Source: a bacterium BMS3Abin14
GTDB taxonomy: Bacteria > BMS3Abin14
Direction of reading: 5' to 3'
DNA length: 64,000 nt
Assembly (NCBI GenBank): GCA_002897695.1
Contig: BDTG01000043.1
Span: 112,054-176,053 of the forward strand
Part shown: positions 57,000 through 64,000 of the stretch, in pieces
How the letters are laid out: each line of letters opens with the position of its first letter
Position numbering within the stretch: the stretch's first letter is position 1
Notes under the pieces: model-generated
Database searches by the model: none
Seen by the model: only the letters and a program-made list of their open reading frames with translations
What the model was told of the DNA's origin: nothing
Translations under genes and position numbers: made by a program

Positions 57000-57150
57000 C
57001 AATCACCCCTTATCCCTGAAATCGGTTCCTGGTACCTGGTTCATGCTTCCAGAAATAAAGGGTCTGGGATCTGGGGTCTAGACCCTACAATTCTTCGACA
57101 CTTCGATACCTTGATACTCCCAAACCTCAAACCTCAAACCTCAAACCAGC
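57000..57150. repeat. Word-like low-complexity intergenic repeat, copy 5
   Basis: Between merT and merP. Contains GGTTCCTGGTACCTGGTTC, GGTCTGGGATCTGGGGTCTAG, CTTCGACACTTCG (57093) and CAAACCT repeated almost four times (57121-57147). Same word set as copies 2-4. Confidence 0.75.
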
Positions 57151-57159
57151 CCCATTCCC

Positions 57160-57525
57160 CTACCCCGCAAACCATGCGACGACTTTCAGGTAAGAGACAG
57201 AAATAATCATGGCCACCGCCGCCGTCCAGAAGATCATCCTGGCGATCCTCCTTGTGCGAAAATCCGCTTCGCAGCTGCAGTCCGCTTTCTTCAGGTAAAG
57301 CTTCCAGAAGGAGTACCCCAGCATCAGGAAAGCAGCGCCCAGCATATACGGCCTGAATGGGCTAAGTGCCGCGAACTTGCTCAAAAACCCGACGGATGTC
57401 CCGAAGATAATAAAGATAACAGGCCCTATGCAGCAGGACGCTGCCAACAGGGCGGCAACAATGGATCCGAAACTGGACAGGTTTTCTTTTCTCAGGACCA
57501 CCCTGTTCTCGTTTACGGTGTTCAT
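57160..57525 (-). CDS. merT: Mercuric ion transport protein MerT-like
   Basis: Inner-membrane Hg(II) importer of 121 residues, three predicted helices. TM1 carries the vicinal pair AASCCIGPVIF (Cys31-Cys32) and the cytoplasmic loop the KKADCSCEADF pair near 82-84, both expected for MerT. ATG 57525 overlaps the thioredoxin-like stop by ATGA. It would take Hg(II) from MerP and pass it to MerA. Confidence 0.88.
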   Translation of the reverse strand: MNTVNENRVVLRKENLSSFGSIVAALLAASCCIGPVIFIIFGTSVGFLSKFAALSPFRPYMLGAAFLMLGYSFWKLYLKKADCSCEADFRTRRIARMIFWTAAVAMIISVSYLKVVAWFAG

Positions 57526-57791
57526 TTTATGGGCTTTCCAATTCCCGCCGCCTTCAACTCGTCTCTTGACGGTCCTCTGCCAGTGCAGCAGCCTGCCAAT
57601 TGTCCGTCAACAATGATGGCCGGTACCGAACGGACACCAAGCACTCTGGCCCTCTTTGCTATCTCAGGTTCATTCATGTCCAGGATCGAAACATCGCAGG
57701 AAGGACATTCCATCTCCTGAACCAGACTGACCGCCTCATCACAGGCCGGACACCCGGCACTGAAAATCTCGATTTTTCTTTTTCCAGCCAT
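57522..57791 (-). CDS. Thioredoxin-like protein in the mer operon
   Basis: 89 residues, cytoplasmic (no signal). CPAC at residues 14-17 in IFSAGCPACDEAVSLVQEM, a second CPSC 15 residues later, cis-Pro RSVPAIIVDG, and GCC near residue 68. A small glutaredoxin/thioredoxin-like fold with unusually many cysteines. It follows merR and overlaps merT, so likely involved in reducing or shuttling metal thiolates. Function inferred. Confidence 0.83.
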   Translation of the reverse strand: MAGKRKIEIFSAGCPACDEAVSLVQEMECPSCDVSILDMNEPEIAKRARVLGVRSVPAIIVDGQLAGCCTGRGPSRDELKAAGIGKPIK

Positions 57792-57831
57792 TTCAACACC
57801 TCAGCTTTCTCTCCCCTCGGGATTGGAAATA

Positions 57832-58248
57832 TTATTCTGAACGATGCCATTCCGGCTCCAAAGCCTCCAATATGGGACATTCTCCATCTGGTCCGTCGAC
57901 GGCACAAGCGCCGACCAGTTCACCCAGGGCCTTTTCTATCCCCTGCAGGGATCGGATCTTTGCCGACACATTTCTGCGTTTTTCCTCTGCCATTAGCCTG
58001 ATGTCCTCGCATGTAGTTCTTGGATCAAGCCTGAGATTCAGAAGTTCATGTATTTCTTTAAGTGTAAAGCCTAATTCTTTAGCACGCTTGATAAATTGAA
58101 TCCTGATTACAGTGTTTAGTGGATACTGCCGATAACCCGATTCGGATCGAGGAGGCTCGTCGATCAAACCGCTTTTCTCGTAGAAACGGACAGTCTCCAC
58201 CCCGATGCCGGACTGTCTGGATACCTTTCCTATGGTCATCGACTTCAT
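57832..58248 (-). CDS. merR: Hg(II)-responsive regulator MerR
   Basis: 138 residues. N-terminal winged helix (TIGKVSRQSGIGVETVRFYEKSGLI), dimer coiled coil, and metal ligands Cys80 (TTCEDI), Cys115 (GACAVD) and Cys124 (GECPIL). Spacing 35 and 9 equals Tn501/Tn21 MerR (82, 117, 126), a strong sign of Hg(II) sensing. ATG at 58248 has AAGGGG upstream. First gene of the operon, co-oriented with it, so autoregulated. Confidence 0.92.
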   Translation of the reverse strand: MKSMTIGKVSRQSGIGVETVRFYEKSGLIDEPPRSESGYRQYPLNTVIRIQFIKRAKELGFTLKEIHELLNLRLDPRTTCEDIRLMAEEKRRNVSAKIRSLQGIEKALGELVGACAVDGPDGECPILEALEPEWHRSE

Positions 58249-58330
58249 CTTTTGCCCCTTCAATCCCTGTACAAGGACTACCCTTTCCAAATGCCGCATG
58301 GAAAGGTCACTAATACCCGACTTTGTCTCT

Positions 58331-58362
58331 AACCTACACCCTGTAGTATACTACAGAGTCAA
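58331..58362 (-). promoter_or_regulatory. MerR-type operator-promoter of the mer operon
   Basis: Minus strand: -35 TTGACT (58357-58362), a perfect 16-bp palindrome CTGTAGTATACTACAG (58341-58356), -10 TAGGTT (58331-58336). Spacer is 20 bases, the over-long spacing typical for MerR-activated promoters. Confidence 0.85.
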
Positions 58363-58529
58363 GCCAATAATCAGGAATATGTAATATATTATGGATGTTG
58401 ACATCATTAGTTATCTAATTTTTGCATACTATTTATTGAATACGCCTATTTTCCATGCTATCTTTGCCTTCAGGTCCTTTCCGCAAATATCCCCAATATC
58501 CCTGGTTGTTTATTGTAAGGAGGAACTCC

Positions 58530-59543
58530 ATGAGAAGGCTTTTCCTGTTTATCCTGGCTTTTTCCCTGGGCCTTATCCCGGCTGCCGCCTCGGCCGGGTC
58601 TCAGTCTGGCACTGTCACCATGGAGTTTGACCTCACCTCCCACAACGCCGGGAAGGAAGCCGGGCTCTGGGTTCCCTATCCCGTGTCGGACGCCAACCAG
58701 TTGATCACGGATATAAGGATAACGGGCGACTTCGCCGAATCGGCCGTTTACACCGACCGTAAATACGGAACACCCATGCTCTACGCCCGCTGGAACGAAG
58801 GCGCTAAAAGCCGGAAGCTGAAATTCTCCTTCACGGTGGATCGTGAGGAAAGGCTCACCAGAGACCTGCCGTCAGCCGAGGCGCCGTGGGACCCGGCGGA
58901 CTACGCCTTGTACCTGAGACCTACCCGGCTCGGCCCCACCGACGGAGAGATCAGGAAGCTGGCCGACAGCATAACAGCGGGGAGGACGGGCGTGAGAGAC
59001 AAGGCCAGGGCAATATACGACTGGGTCAGCGGGAACATGTTCCGTGACCCGGATACCCGCGGGTGCGGGACAGGCGACGTGGACTCCCTGTTAAGCTCCC
59101 TGGGGGGCAAGTGCGCCGACATATCTTCCGTGTTCGTCGCCCTGACGCGCGCGGCCGGGGTTCCCTCCCGCGAGGTGTTCGGAATACGCCTCGGAAAGGG
59201 AGGCACAACGGACATCACCGGGTGGCAGCACTGCTGGGCGGAGTACTACCTGCCGGGATACGGCTGGGTCGTCGTGGACCCTGCCGACGTCCTGAAGATG
59301 ATGCTGAAGGAAAAGCTGGATATCACGGACGCGAAAACTGCCGAGTACCGTGAATATTTCTGGGGCGGGGTCGATCCTTACAGGGTCAAGCTCGGGGAGG
59401 GCCGGGACATTACGCTCAACCCGCCGCAGAGCGGCGGGCCGGTGAACTACCTCATGTACCCCTATGCCGAGATCGGGGGAAAACCACTGGACTGGCTCGA
59501 CCCGGATTTATTCAGGTACAGGATCACCTTTACAGGTTACTGA
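58530..59543 (+). CDS. Secreted transglutaminase-like domain protein
   Basis: 337 residues with a signal peptide (LFLFILAFSLGLIPAAASA). The transglutaminase-like core holds the catalytic triad: Cys in SSLGGKCADISSVFVAL, His in GWQHCWAEYYLPGYGW, Asp in VVVDPADV. It probably acts as a peptidase or cross-linking enzyme in the envelope. AAGGAGG upstream of ATG 58530. Divergent from merR; no functional link evident. Confidence 0.87.
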   Translation: MRRLFLFILAFSLGLIPAAASAGSQSGTVTMEFDLTSHNAGKEAGLWVPYPVSDANQLITDIRITGDFAESAVYTDRKYGTPMLYARWNEGAKSRKLKFSFTVDREERLTRDLPSAEAPWDPADYALYLRPTRLGPTDGEIRKLADSITAGRTGVRDKARAIYDWVSGNMFRDPDTRGCGTGDVDSLLSSLGGKCADISSVFVALTRAAGVPSREVFGIRLGKGGTTDITGWQHCWAEYYLPGYGWVVVDPADVLKMMLKEKLDITDAKTAEYREYFWGGVDPYRVKLGEGRDITLNPPQSGGPVNYLMYPYAEIGGKPLDWLDPDLFRYRITFTGY

Positions 59544-59572
59544 AAAACCGCATCTGCTTTTTGTTTCGACTT

Positions 59573-59893
59573 TTAGAAACTGATCACCCGATCTGAGTCA
59601 AGGAGCAGGTGATACAGATCATTCATTGTTGACATCGGGCATATTTCAGAACCCTCTGAATTACGCAGTTTAAGGCATGTTCCACAGGCCATGATACGTC
59701 CTCCAGCGGCCATGAAAACTTCAGTCTGCCCGCGAATGTTGAACTTTGTGTCTTCAATCTGGTCGAGTTCAACCCCTGCATTCATAAGAAAAACTGCCAC
59801 CTCGTCACCTTCGTTGGTCGCGAAATTTGCCAGGCGCATGGCGTTGAATGCCACTTCAGGATCATTTGTGGAAACAACCACTCCCAATTTCAT
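59573..59893 (-). CDS. DsrE-family sulfur relay protein
   Basis: 106 residues. Begins MKLGVVVSTNDPEVAFNAMR, typical of DsrE/YchN-like proteins, with FLMNAGVELD and the conserved cysteines ACGTCLKLR; a further Cys in SEICPMS. Likely a persulfide carrier. GGAGG precedes ATG 59893. Downstream of sqr remnant and ArsR-rhodanese; together a sulfide-oxidation set. Confidence 0.87.
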   Translation of the reverse strand: MKLGVVVSTNDPEVAFNAMRLANFATNEGDEVAVFLMNAGVELDQIEDTKFNIRGQTEVFMAAGGRIMACGTCLKLRNSEGSEICPMSTMNDLYHLLLDSDRVISF

Positions 59894-59915
59894 TGTTAAT
59901 TCCTCCCCTTATTAG

Positions 59916-60748
59916 TCACCATCCCCATCCAGAGGAAACACTTTTCCCTTTTCGGGCCCTTGACAGGTAATAGTGTTCAAAGATCTTTTTGGCCCACAGC
60001 CACCGCCTGCCTTCGCTTATTCTGGGAACATTTCGTGGAGGCCGTACCGGATCAGCTTTGATGTATGCCGCCTTGTCGCCCATGTCCAGGATGCACTCGC
60101 TATACAGGTCACGGGTTTTTTTTCTCCCGACCCTGTATTTGAGCAGCAATGTTGTGGGCGGCAAAGGCTGCCATTTGCTGAGTCATGTGGCCCGTCTTTG
60201 GGAAGTTAACCGGGACCGGTGTCTCATCGACAGGCGGGAGTGCTACGGCAACGCCCATCCCGCCGACGCCGAAATGGCCGAGAAACGGTTCCGGTGTGAC
60301 CATTGTCATGGGAACTTTGTGGCGAATCCGTCTTTTCCGGAGCAGATGGTCTATTTCGAACGTAAACTCATACGCCGGTCCGATACAACTCGCACCCGGG
60401 GCACATCCCACTACAACGGGGCCCGGCTTCTCCAGAAAAGCACTGAAAGCCTCCCGGGCCTCCTGGGCCTCCGAAGGTGACATAAGGGAGTGACCTGGAC
60501 CATCGAACGGTCCCAAACCGGGGACGGACTCGTTGGCGCTCCGGTGCCCTGAAGCGATGACGAGATAATCGTATGAGTATTCGTCAGTTTCGGTAAAAAC
60601 CTTGCATGCCTCAGGGTCGACGCTGCGCACAGTCGCATGTTCAAAATTGACATCCCTGCGTCCAAGAGGTTTTTCGAGGTCGAAGGAAATCTGACGCAGA
60701 TTTTTTGACCCGATCGCAACCCAGGGAAGTGAGGGGATAAAAACGCAT
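59916..60748 (-). pseudogene. Sulfide:quinone reductase-like FAD oxidoreductase, 5'-truncated and frameshifted
   Basis: Recognisable SQR-like stretches: FIPSLPWVAIGSKNLRQISF, YDYLVIASGHRSANESVPGL, VVVGCAPGASCIGPAYEFTF, and VNFPKTGHMTQQMAAFAAHN. The first 40 or so residues with the FAD Rossmann motif are absent; the arsR stop joins straight into PSLPW. At the T8 run (60116-60123) the frame breaks after QIQGREKK; the other frame resumes RDLYSECILDMGDKAAYI, the SQR C-terminus with DMGD, to the stop at 59916. So it is inactive unless the DNA is misassembled. Confidence 0.82.
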
Positions 60749-60749
60749 G

Positions 60750-61424
60750 TCAATACTCCCTTGATCTTTCCACAGAGAGCCCATGCGCGCACCAATCCAG
60801 GACCCCATCTTCCAGACGCACCGCATGAAATCCATTTGTTCTCAGCATCTTCACAGCCTCCACGGCCAGGACACAGTATGGCCCCCTGCAGTAGGCCGCG
60901 ATCTCCTGACCCTTCGGCAGTTCAGACAGGCGCTCCGCCAGTTCCTTTAGCGGAAAAGAGATTGCGCCGGGAATATGACCGGTGCGGTACTCCTCCACCG
61001 GGCGAACGTCCAGAACTGTCACCTCACCTGCCCGAACGCGCTTCAACAACGATTCCCTGTCGACAGCCTCCAGGGCCCCGCGATCTTCAAGGAACTGATT
61101 CGTGATCTGCCGGATTTCAGCAAGCCGCCTCTCTGCCAGCAAACGCATATTCAGATAGAACTTGCAGACTGCTTCATCGGTAAGGCGGTACCTGACATAC
61201 TGGCCTTCCTTTTCCCCTTCGATCAGCCGCGCGGCGCTCAGAACATGGAGATGCCGGGATGTGTTGGCCAGGGTCATCCCGGTTTCCGATGAGAGATACT
61301 CCACCGTGCGGTCACTCTGGCAGAGCAGGTCCAACAGCTCGAGGCGTTTCGGACTTGCTACCGCCTTGCCGATACGCGCTAACTGCTCATAAATGGAACT
61401 CTTGAACTTTCGTTTGGAGATCAT
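60750..61424 (-). CDS. ArsR-family regulator with C-terminal rhodanese domain
   Basis: 224 residues. Residues 1-95 winged helix (RIGKAVASPKRLELLDLLCQ, TGMTLANTSRHLHVLSAARL); residues 115-224 rhodanese with LLKRVRAGEVTVLDVRPVEE, GHIPGAISFP and active-site loop AAYCRGPYCVLA. Such fusions likely sense persulfide or polysulfide. Divergent from the cysteine desulfurase, in operon with the sqr remnant and dsrE. Confidence 0.93.
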   Translation of the reverse strand: MISKRKFKSSIYEQLARIGKAVASPKRLELLDLLCQSDRTVEYLSSETGMTLANTSRHLHVLSAARLIEGEKEGQYVRYRLTDEAVCKFYLNMRLLAERRLAEIRQITNQFLEDRGALEAVDRESLLKRVRAGEVTVLDVRPVEEYRTGHIPGAISFPLKELAERLSELPKGQEIAAYCRGPYCVLAVEAVKMLRTNGFHAVRLEDGVLDWCAHGLSVERSREY

Positions 61425-61587
61425 GACTCGCCACTCCTTGCTTGCATATTCAATTGATTTATTGAATAGTAAAATATATTCGGGCCTGTGTCAAACTCAG
61501 TTGAATTTTCGGGCTTGTCTTCAAACAGACTCATATTTAAGATGAGAAAGGAAATTTTATTAATCCAGGCAGACCGTCGGAGGAGAA

Positions 61588-62700
61588 ATGAAAAGCGAAA
61601 TCTACCTCGATTACAATGCAAGCACACCCTTGGCCCCGGAAGTGATCGAAGCGATGCGCCCCTTCCTGGCCGGCTACTACGGGAACCCCTCTTCGCTTCA
61701 TTTTGCCGGAGCCCCGGCGAAGGCGGCCCTGGAAAGAACAAGGGGAAAGGTGGCGGCCCTGATCGGCTGCGCACCCGGAGAGATCGTCTTCACGAGCGGG
61801 GGGAGCGAGAGCGACAATCACGCCATCAAGGGGACCTTCTTTGCCTGCGAAGGGGGCAGAAAACATGTTATCACCACCGCCGTGGAACACCCTGCGGTTA
61901 TCGAGCCGATCAGATTCCTGCAGAGGCTGGGCGCTGAAGCCTCAATCGTCCCTGTGGACAAAGATGGCATGGTCGACCCGGACGATATCAGGAAGGAGAT
62001 CAGGAAAGAGACCATCCTTGTATCGGTCATGCACGCCAACAACGAGGTGGGGACGATAGAACCCATAGAGGAGATATCGAGGATCACGAGGGAGTATGGG
62101 ATACCCTTCCATACGGATGCTGCGCAGTCGGCGGGAAAGATCCCGGTGGACGTGGACTCCCTGGGGGTGGACCTTCTCACCATCGCCGGGCACAAGCTTT
62201 ACGCGCCCAAGGGGGTGGGTGCGCTGTATGTTCGTGAGGGGACGAAGCTCGCGTCGTTTGTCCACGGCGCGGGGCACGAGGAAGGTAGAAGAGCGGGCAC
62301 AGAGAGCGTACTTCTCGCCGTGGGGCTTGGCAGGGCGTGCGAGATCGCGCCGGATTTCATGAACGGGGATGTGCGTCTTTTGAGGGATCTTTTCTTCGAG
62401 AAGCTCAAGGAGATTTTCGGTGACGATATAGTCCTGAACGGCCATCCGGAGATGCGTTTGCCGAATACCCTTAACGTAAGTTTCAGGGGTAAAATGGGAA
62501 GTGCGATCCTGGATCGCCTGGATGGGGTCGCTGCATCAACCGGATCCGCCTGCCACGCCGGCGAAACAGCTCTGTCTCCTGTCCAAAAGGCTATGGGGGT
62601 TTCTGAAGAGACGGGACTGGGTGCGGTGAGATTCAGCCTGGGAAGGATGACGACAAGGGATGAAATCCTGGAGGTCGTTGAGCGGCTTAAACATGTTTAA
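61588..62700 (+). CDS. Cysteine desulfurase (NifS/IscS family)
   Basis: 370 residues, PLP enzyme releasing sulfur (or selenium) from Cys (or Sec). N-terminal IYLDYNASTPLAPEVIEAM, VEHPAVIEPI, HTDAAQSAGKIPVDV, PLP lysine in TIAGHKLYAPKGVGAL, and the catalytic Cys loop TGSACHAGE, with shortened loop typical of group I NifS. ATG at 61588 with GGAGGAG upstream. Near sulfide and selenoprotein genes, so a role in Se supply is possible but not shown. Confidence 0.93.
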   Translation: MKSEIYLDYNASTPLAPEVIEAMRPFLAGYYGNPSSLHFAGAPAKAALERTRGKVAALIGCAPGEIVFTSGGSESDNHAIKGTFFACEGGRKHVITTAVEHPAVIEPIRFLQRLGAEASIVPVDKDGMVDPDDIRKEIRKETILVSVMHANNEVGTIEPIEEISRITREYGIPFHTDAAQSAGKIPVDVDSLGVDLLTIAGHKLYAPKGVGALYVREGTKLASFVHGAGHEEGRRAGTESVLLAVGLGRACEIAPDFMNGDVRLLRDLFFEKLKEIFGDDIVLNGHPEMRLPNTLNVSFRGKMGSAILDRLDGVAASTGSACHAGETALSPVQKAMGVSEETGLGAVRFSLGRMTTRDEILEVVERLKHV

Positions 62701-62704
62701 GCAG

Positions 62705-64000
62705 TAGTGTCCGGTTAATAGTTGAATAAATTCAACTGGTTAATTGATCCCTCTGCTTCTTCCGTGCGATGAGAGTCTGTAAGTATCTGTAAGATTGATG
62801 TTTTTTCGAAAGTAGTGACGCTCAATATCTGTAAAATAGTGTAGAGGCTGGCTTCCAGGTTGAGGCGTTTTTTTATAATTGCCACTAACACGTAGACGGA
62901 GACAGCGATCCAGATCTGAGTTTTGACCGCGTTTTCGGAAGTTCCGTAGAAAGATTTTATCCGGAGATGCTGCTTGATCCATTTGAAGAAGAGTTCGATC
63001 TGCCAACGGCATCGGTATAGTTCGGCAATAGTTAGAGCGGGCAATGCGAAGTTGTTTGTGAGGAAAGTCAGCGTTTTTTTGGTTTTGGCGTCGAAATATT
63101 TGACCCGCCGGAGTTTCTCTGGATAGTACTTGGCGGAACGAGGAACAGTAAACCTGATGATCTGATCGCATTTGATTCCCGTGGTCTTGTCGACTGGGTG
63201 GGAATAAAGCCTTCGGAATTGCAGGTTGGACTTGGCTCGAATGACGAACCAAGCTGGCCACTGTGACAGATGATACAGTCGAGCGAAATCCACGTAGCCC
63301 CGGTCCATGATGTAGAAGGCCCCGGGTTCCGGAATCAATTCGTCGAGGATATTGACATCGTGCAGCAAGCCGTCGGAGATGCTTATAAACGTAGGTATAT
63401 TGCCGCGCAGGTCCAATAGGGTGTGGAGTTTGATAGCGCCTTTGGTTTTGCGGAATCTGGCCCATGGAAACACCGACAAGCACAGGTCGACGGTGGTGGA
63501 ATCGAGAGCATATACGGTCTGGTCGAGATCGACACCAAACTCGTCGTTGATGTACAGTTTGCGGGCGATGTGTATAAGTGATTGGGCGAAGTCGGCATGG
63601 ATGCGCCAGTCGCGTTTTTCGTTGGCATCCGCAAGGGTGCTTCGTGATATTTGACTGCGGACGCCCATGTGGTAGAGCTTGTTCTGCTGTGCACGCAGAC
63701 AGGCTTCGATATCCCGCAGACTTTCCCTGTAGGTCAGTTGAGCGAAGGCCATACAGAGGAATTGATCCAGACAGGTAAAGCTCTTGATTTTGTGGTTGCC
63801 GTGATATCGTTTTACGCATCGCCGAAAGGTGTGCATGGGGAGATGATCCATAACCTGCGAAAATATGAGTTGCCCTGCGTACATAAGCTAGTGTCCATCC
63901 GTAAACTCTAACCTGTTGATAATATTAGCAAATTGTGTGTTTTTTGTTTGTATTTTCCTTTGTTTATCATACACGATTTCGGTAACATATTGATATTATT
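62705..64000. mobile_element. IS4-type insertion sequence (right end outside window)
   Basis: Left end taken at TAGTGTCCGGTTAA (62705-62718), just after the desulfurase stop. A TAGTGTCC copy at 63889 has the same orientation, so it is not the inverted partner; no reverse match (GGACACTA) is seen to 64000. The right terminus is therefore beyond the window. A+T-rich unlike its surroundings. Confidence 0.65.
62715..63884 (-). CDS. IS4 family transposase with DUF4372 N-terminal domain
   Basis: 389 residues, apparently intact. N-terminal DUF4372-like segment (KSFTCLDQFLCMAFAQLTYRES), DDE catalytic region: first Asp in YALDSTTVDLCLSVF, second in FYIMDRGYVDFARL, Glu in YRCRWQIELFFKWIKQHLRI (YREK-like). 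ATG at 63884, TAA at 62715, the stop being inside the terminal sequence. Confidence 0.92.
   Translation of the reverse strand: MYAGQLIFSQVMDHLPMHTFRRCVKRYHGNHKIKSFTCLDQFLCMAFAQLTYRESLRDIEACLRAQQNKLYHMGVRSQISRSTLADANEKRDWRIHADFAQSLIHIARKLYINDEFGVDLDQTVYALDSTTVDLCLSVFPWARFRKTKGAIKLHTLLDLRGNIPTFISISDGLLHDVNILDELIPEPGAFYIMDRGYVDFARLYHLSQWPAWFVIRAKSNLQFRRLYSHPVDKTTGIKCDQIIRFTVPRSAKYYPEKLRRVKYFDAKTKKTLTFLTNNFALPALTIAELYRCRWQIELFFKWIKQHLRIKSFYGTSENAVKTQIWIAVSVYVLVAIIKKRLNLEASLYTILQILSVTTFEKTSILQILTDSHRTEEAEGSINQLNLFNY

Noticed and set aside
58398..58430. Sigma-70 promoter for the transglutaminase gene (TTGACA at 58398)
   Set aside because: The only nearby -10 like element (CATACT) is 21 bases away; too weak to list.
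60109..60170. Programmed -1 frameshift at A8 in the sqr gene
   Set aside because: The protein also lacks its N-terminal FAD domain, so decay or error is more likely; no downstream stimulatory structure is evident.
63889..63906. TAGTGTCC at 63889 as the right inverted repeat of the IS
   Set aside because: It has the same orientation as the left end, so it cannot be the inverted terminal partner.

Overview
The window reads as a chromosomal segment of an anaerobic Gram-negative bacterium, most likely an uncultured deltaproteobacterial (Desulfobacterota-like) lineage. Reasons: a LpxL/HtrB-type lipid A acyltransferase; ferredoxin-dependent 2-oxoacid oxidoreductase with fused subunits; a DHH-CBS-tRNA nucleotidyltransferase fusion; the order pheA-hisC-aroF-tyrA-aroA-cmk-ispH-rpsA; and in-frame UGA codons that look like selenocysteine. 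The taxonomic call is inference; no rRNA is present. Layout: 1-8.2 kb has scpA (cut by the window edge), trpS, an M50 protease, the DHH/CBS/CCA-type enzyme, xerD, mtnP, a thioesterase and a QueT-like transporter. 8.2-23.6 kb has HU, an orphan histidine kinase, a two-gene pyruvate-type oxidoreductase, tRNA-Leu(UAA), lpxL, pckA, a GAF/chemoreceptor-like protein, der, a TPR-metallopeptidase, a nuclease and a TlpA-like protein. 23.6-45.1 kb is a long, almost continuous minus-strand gene train: guaB, guaA, dnaE, accA, pheA, hisC, aroF, tyrA, aroA, cmk, ispH, rpsA, sppA, ihfB, yebC, ruvC, ruvA, ruvB. 45.4-50.2 kb is a complete branched-chain amino acid type ABC importer (livKHMGF). 50.4-64 kb is accessory: a deleted DUF3179 gene, a hybrid kinase with its own periplasmic binding protein, a mercury-type operon, a sulfide-oxidation cluster, a cysteine desulfurase and an IS4-type insertion sequence. 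The main discovery is in 54.4-58.4 kb. A mer operon (merR, thioredoxin-like, merT, merP, merA) has a classical MerR promoter and a MerR with canonical Hg(II)-cysteine spacing. Its merP is interrupted by an in-frame UGA exactly at the first cysteine of the metal-binding CxxC motif, with a SECIS-like hairpin just downstream. A second small thioredoxin-like gene 2 kb further on also has a UGA, in a GFS-UGA-R-M-Y context where homologues are expected to carry Cys, and it too is followed by a perfect hairpin at SECIS distance. Both proteins look truncated or absent if UGA is read as stop, and complete if read as Sec. This suggests a selenocysteine-using mercury (or soft-metal) handling system. The accessory region also shows repeated gene decay: DUF3179 with an internal deletion, a DsrE-like start joined to a fatty-acid-hydroxylase tail, and a sulfide:quinone reductase lacking its N-terminus and frameshifted at an A8 run. 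Several intergenic gaps hold word-like low-complexity repeats and a recurrent hairpin. Either this is a real deletion-prone island or some junctions are assembly faults; read mapping would decide.
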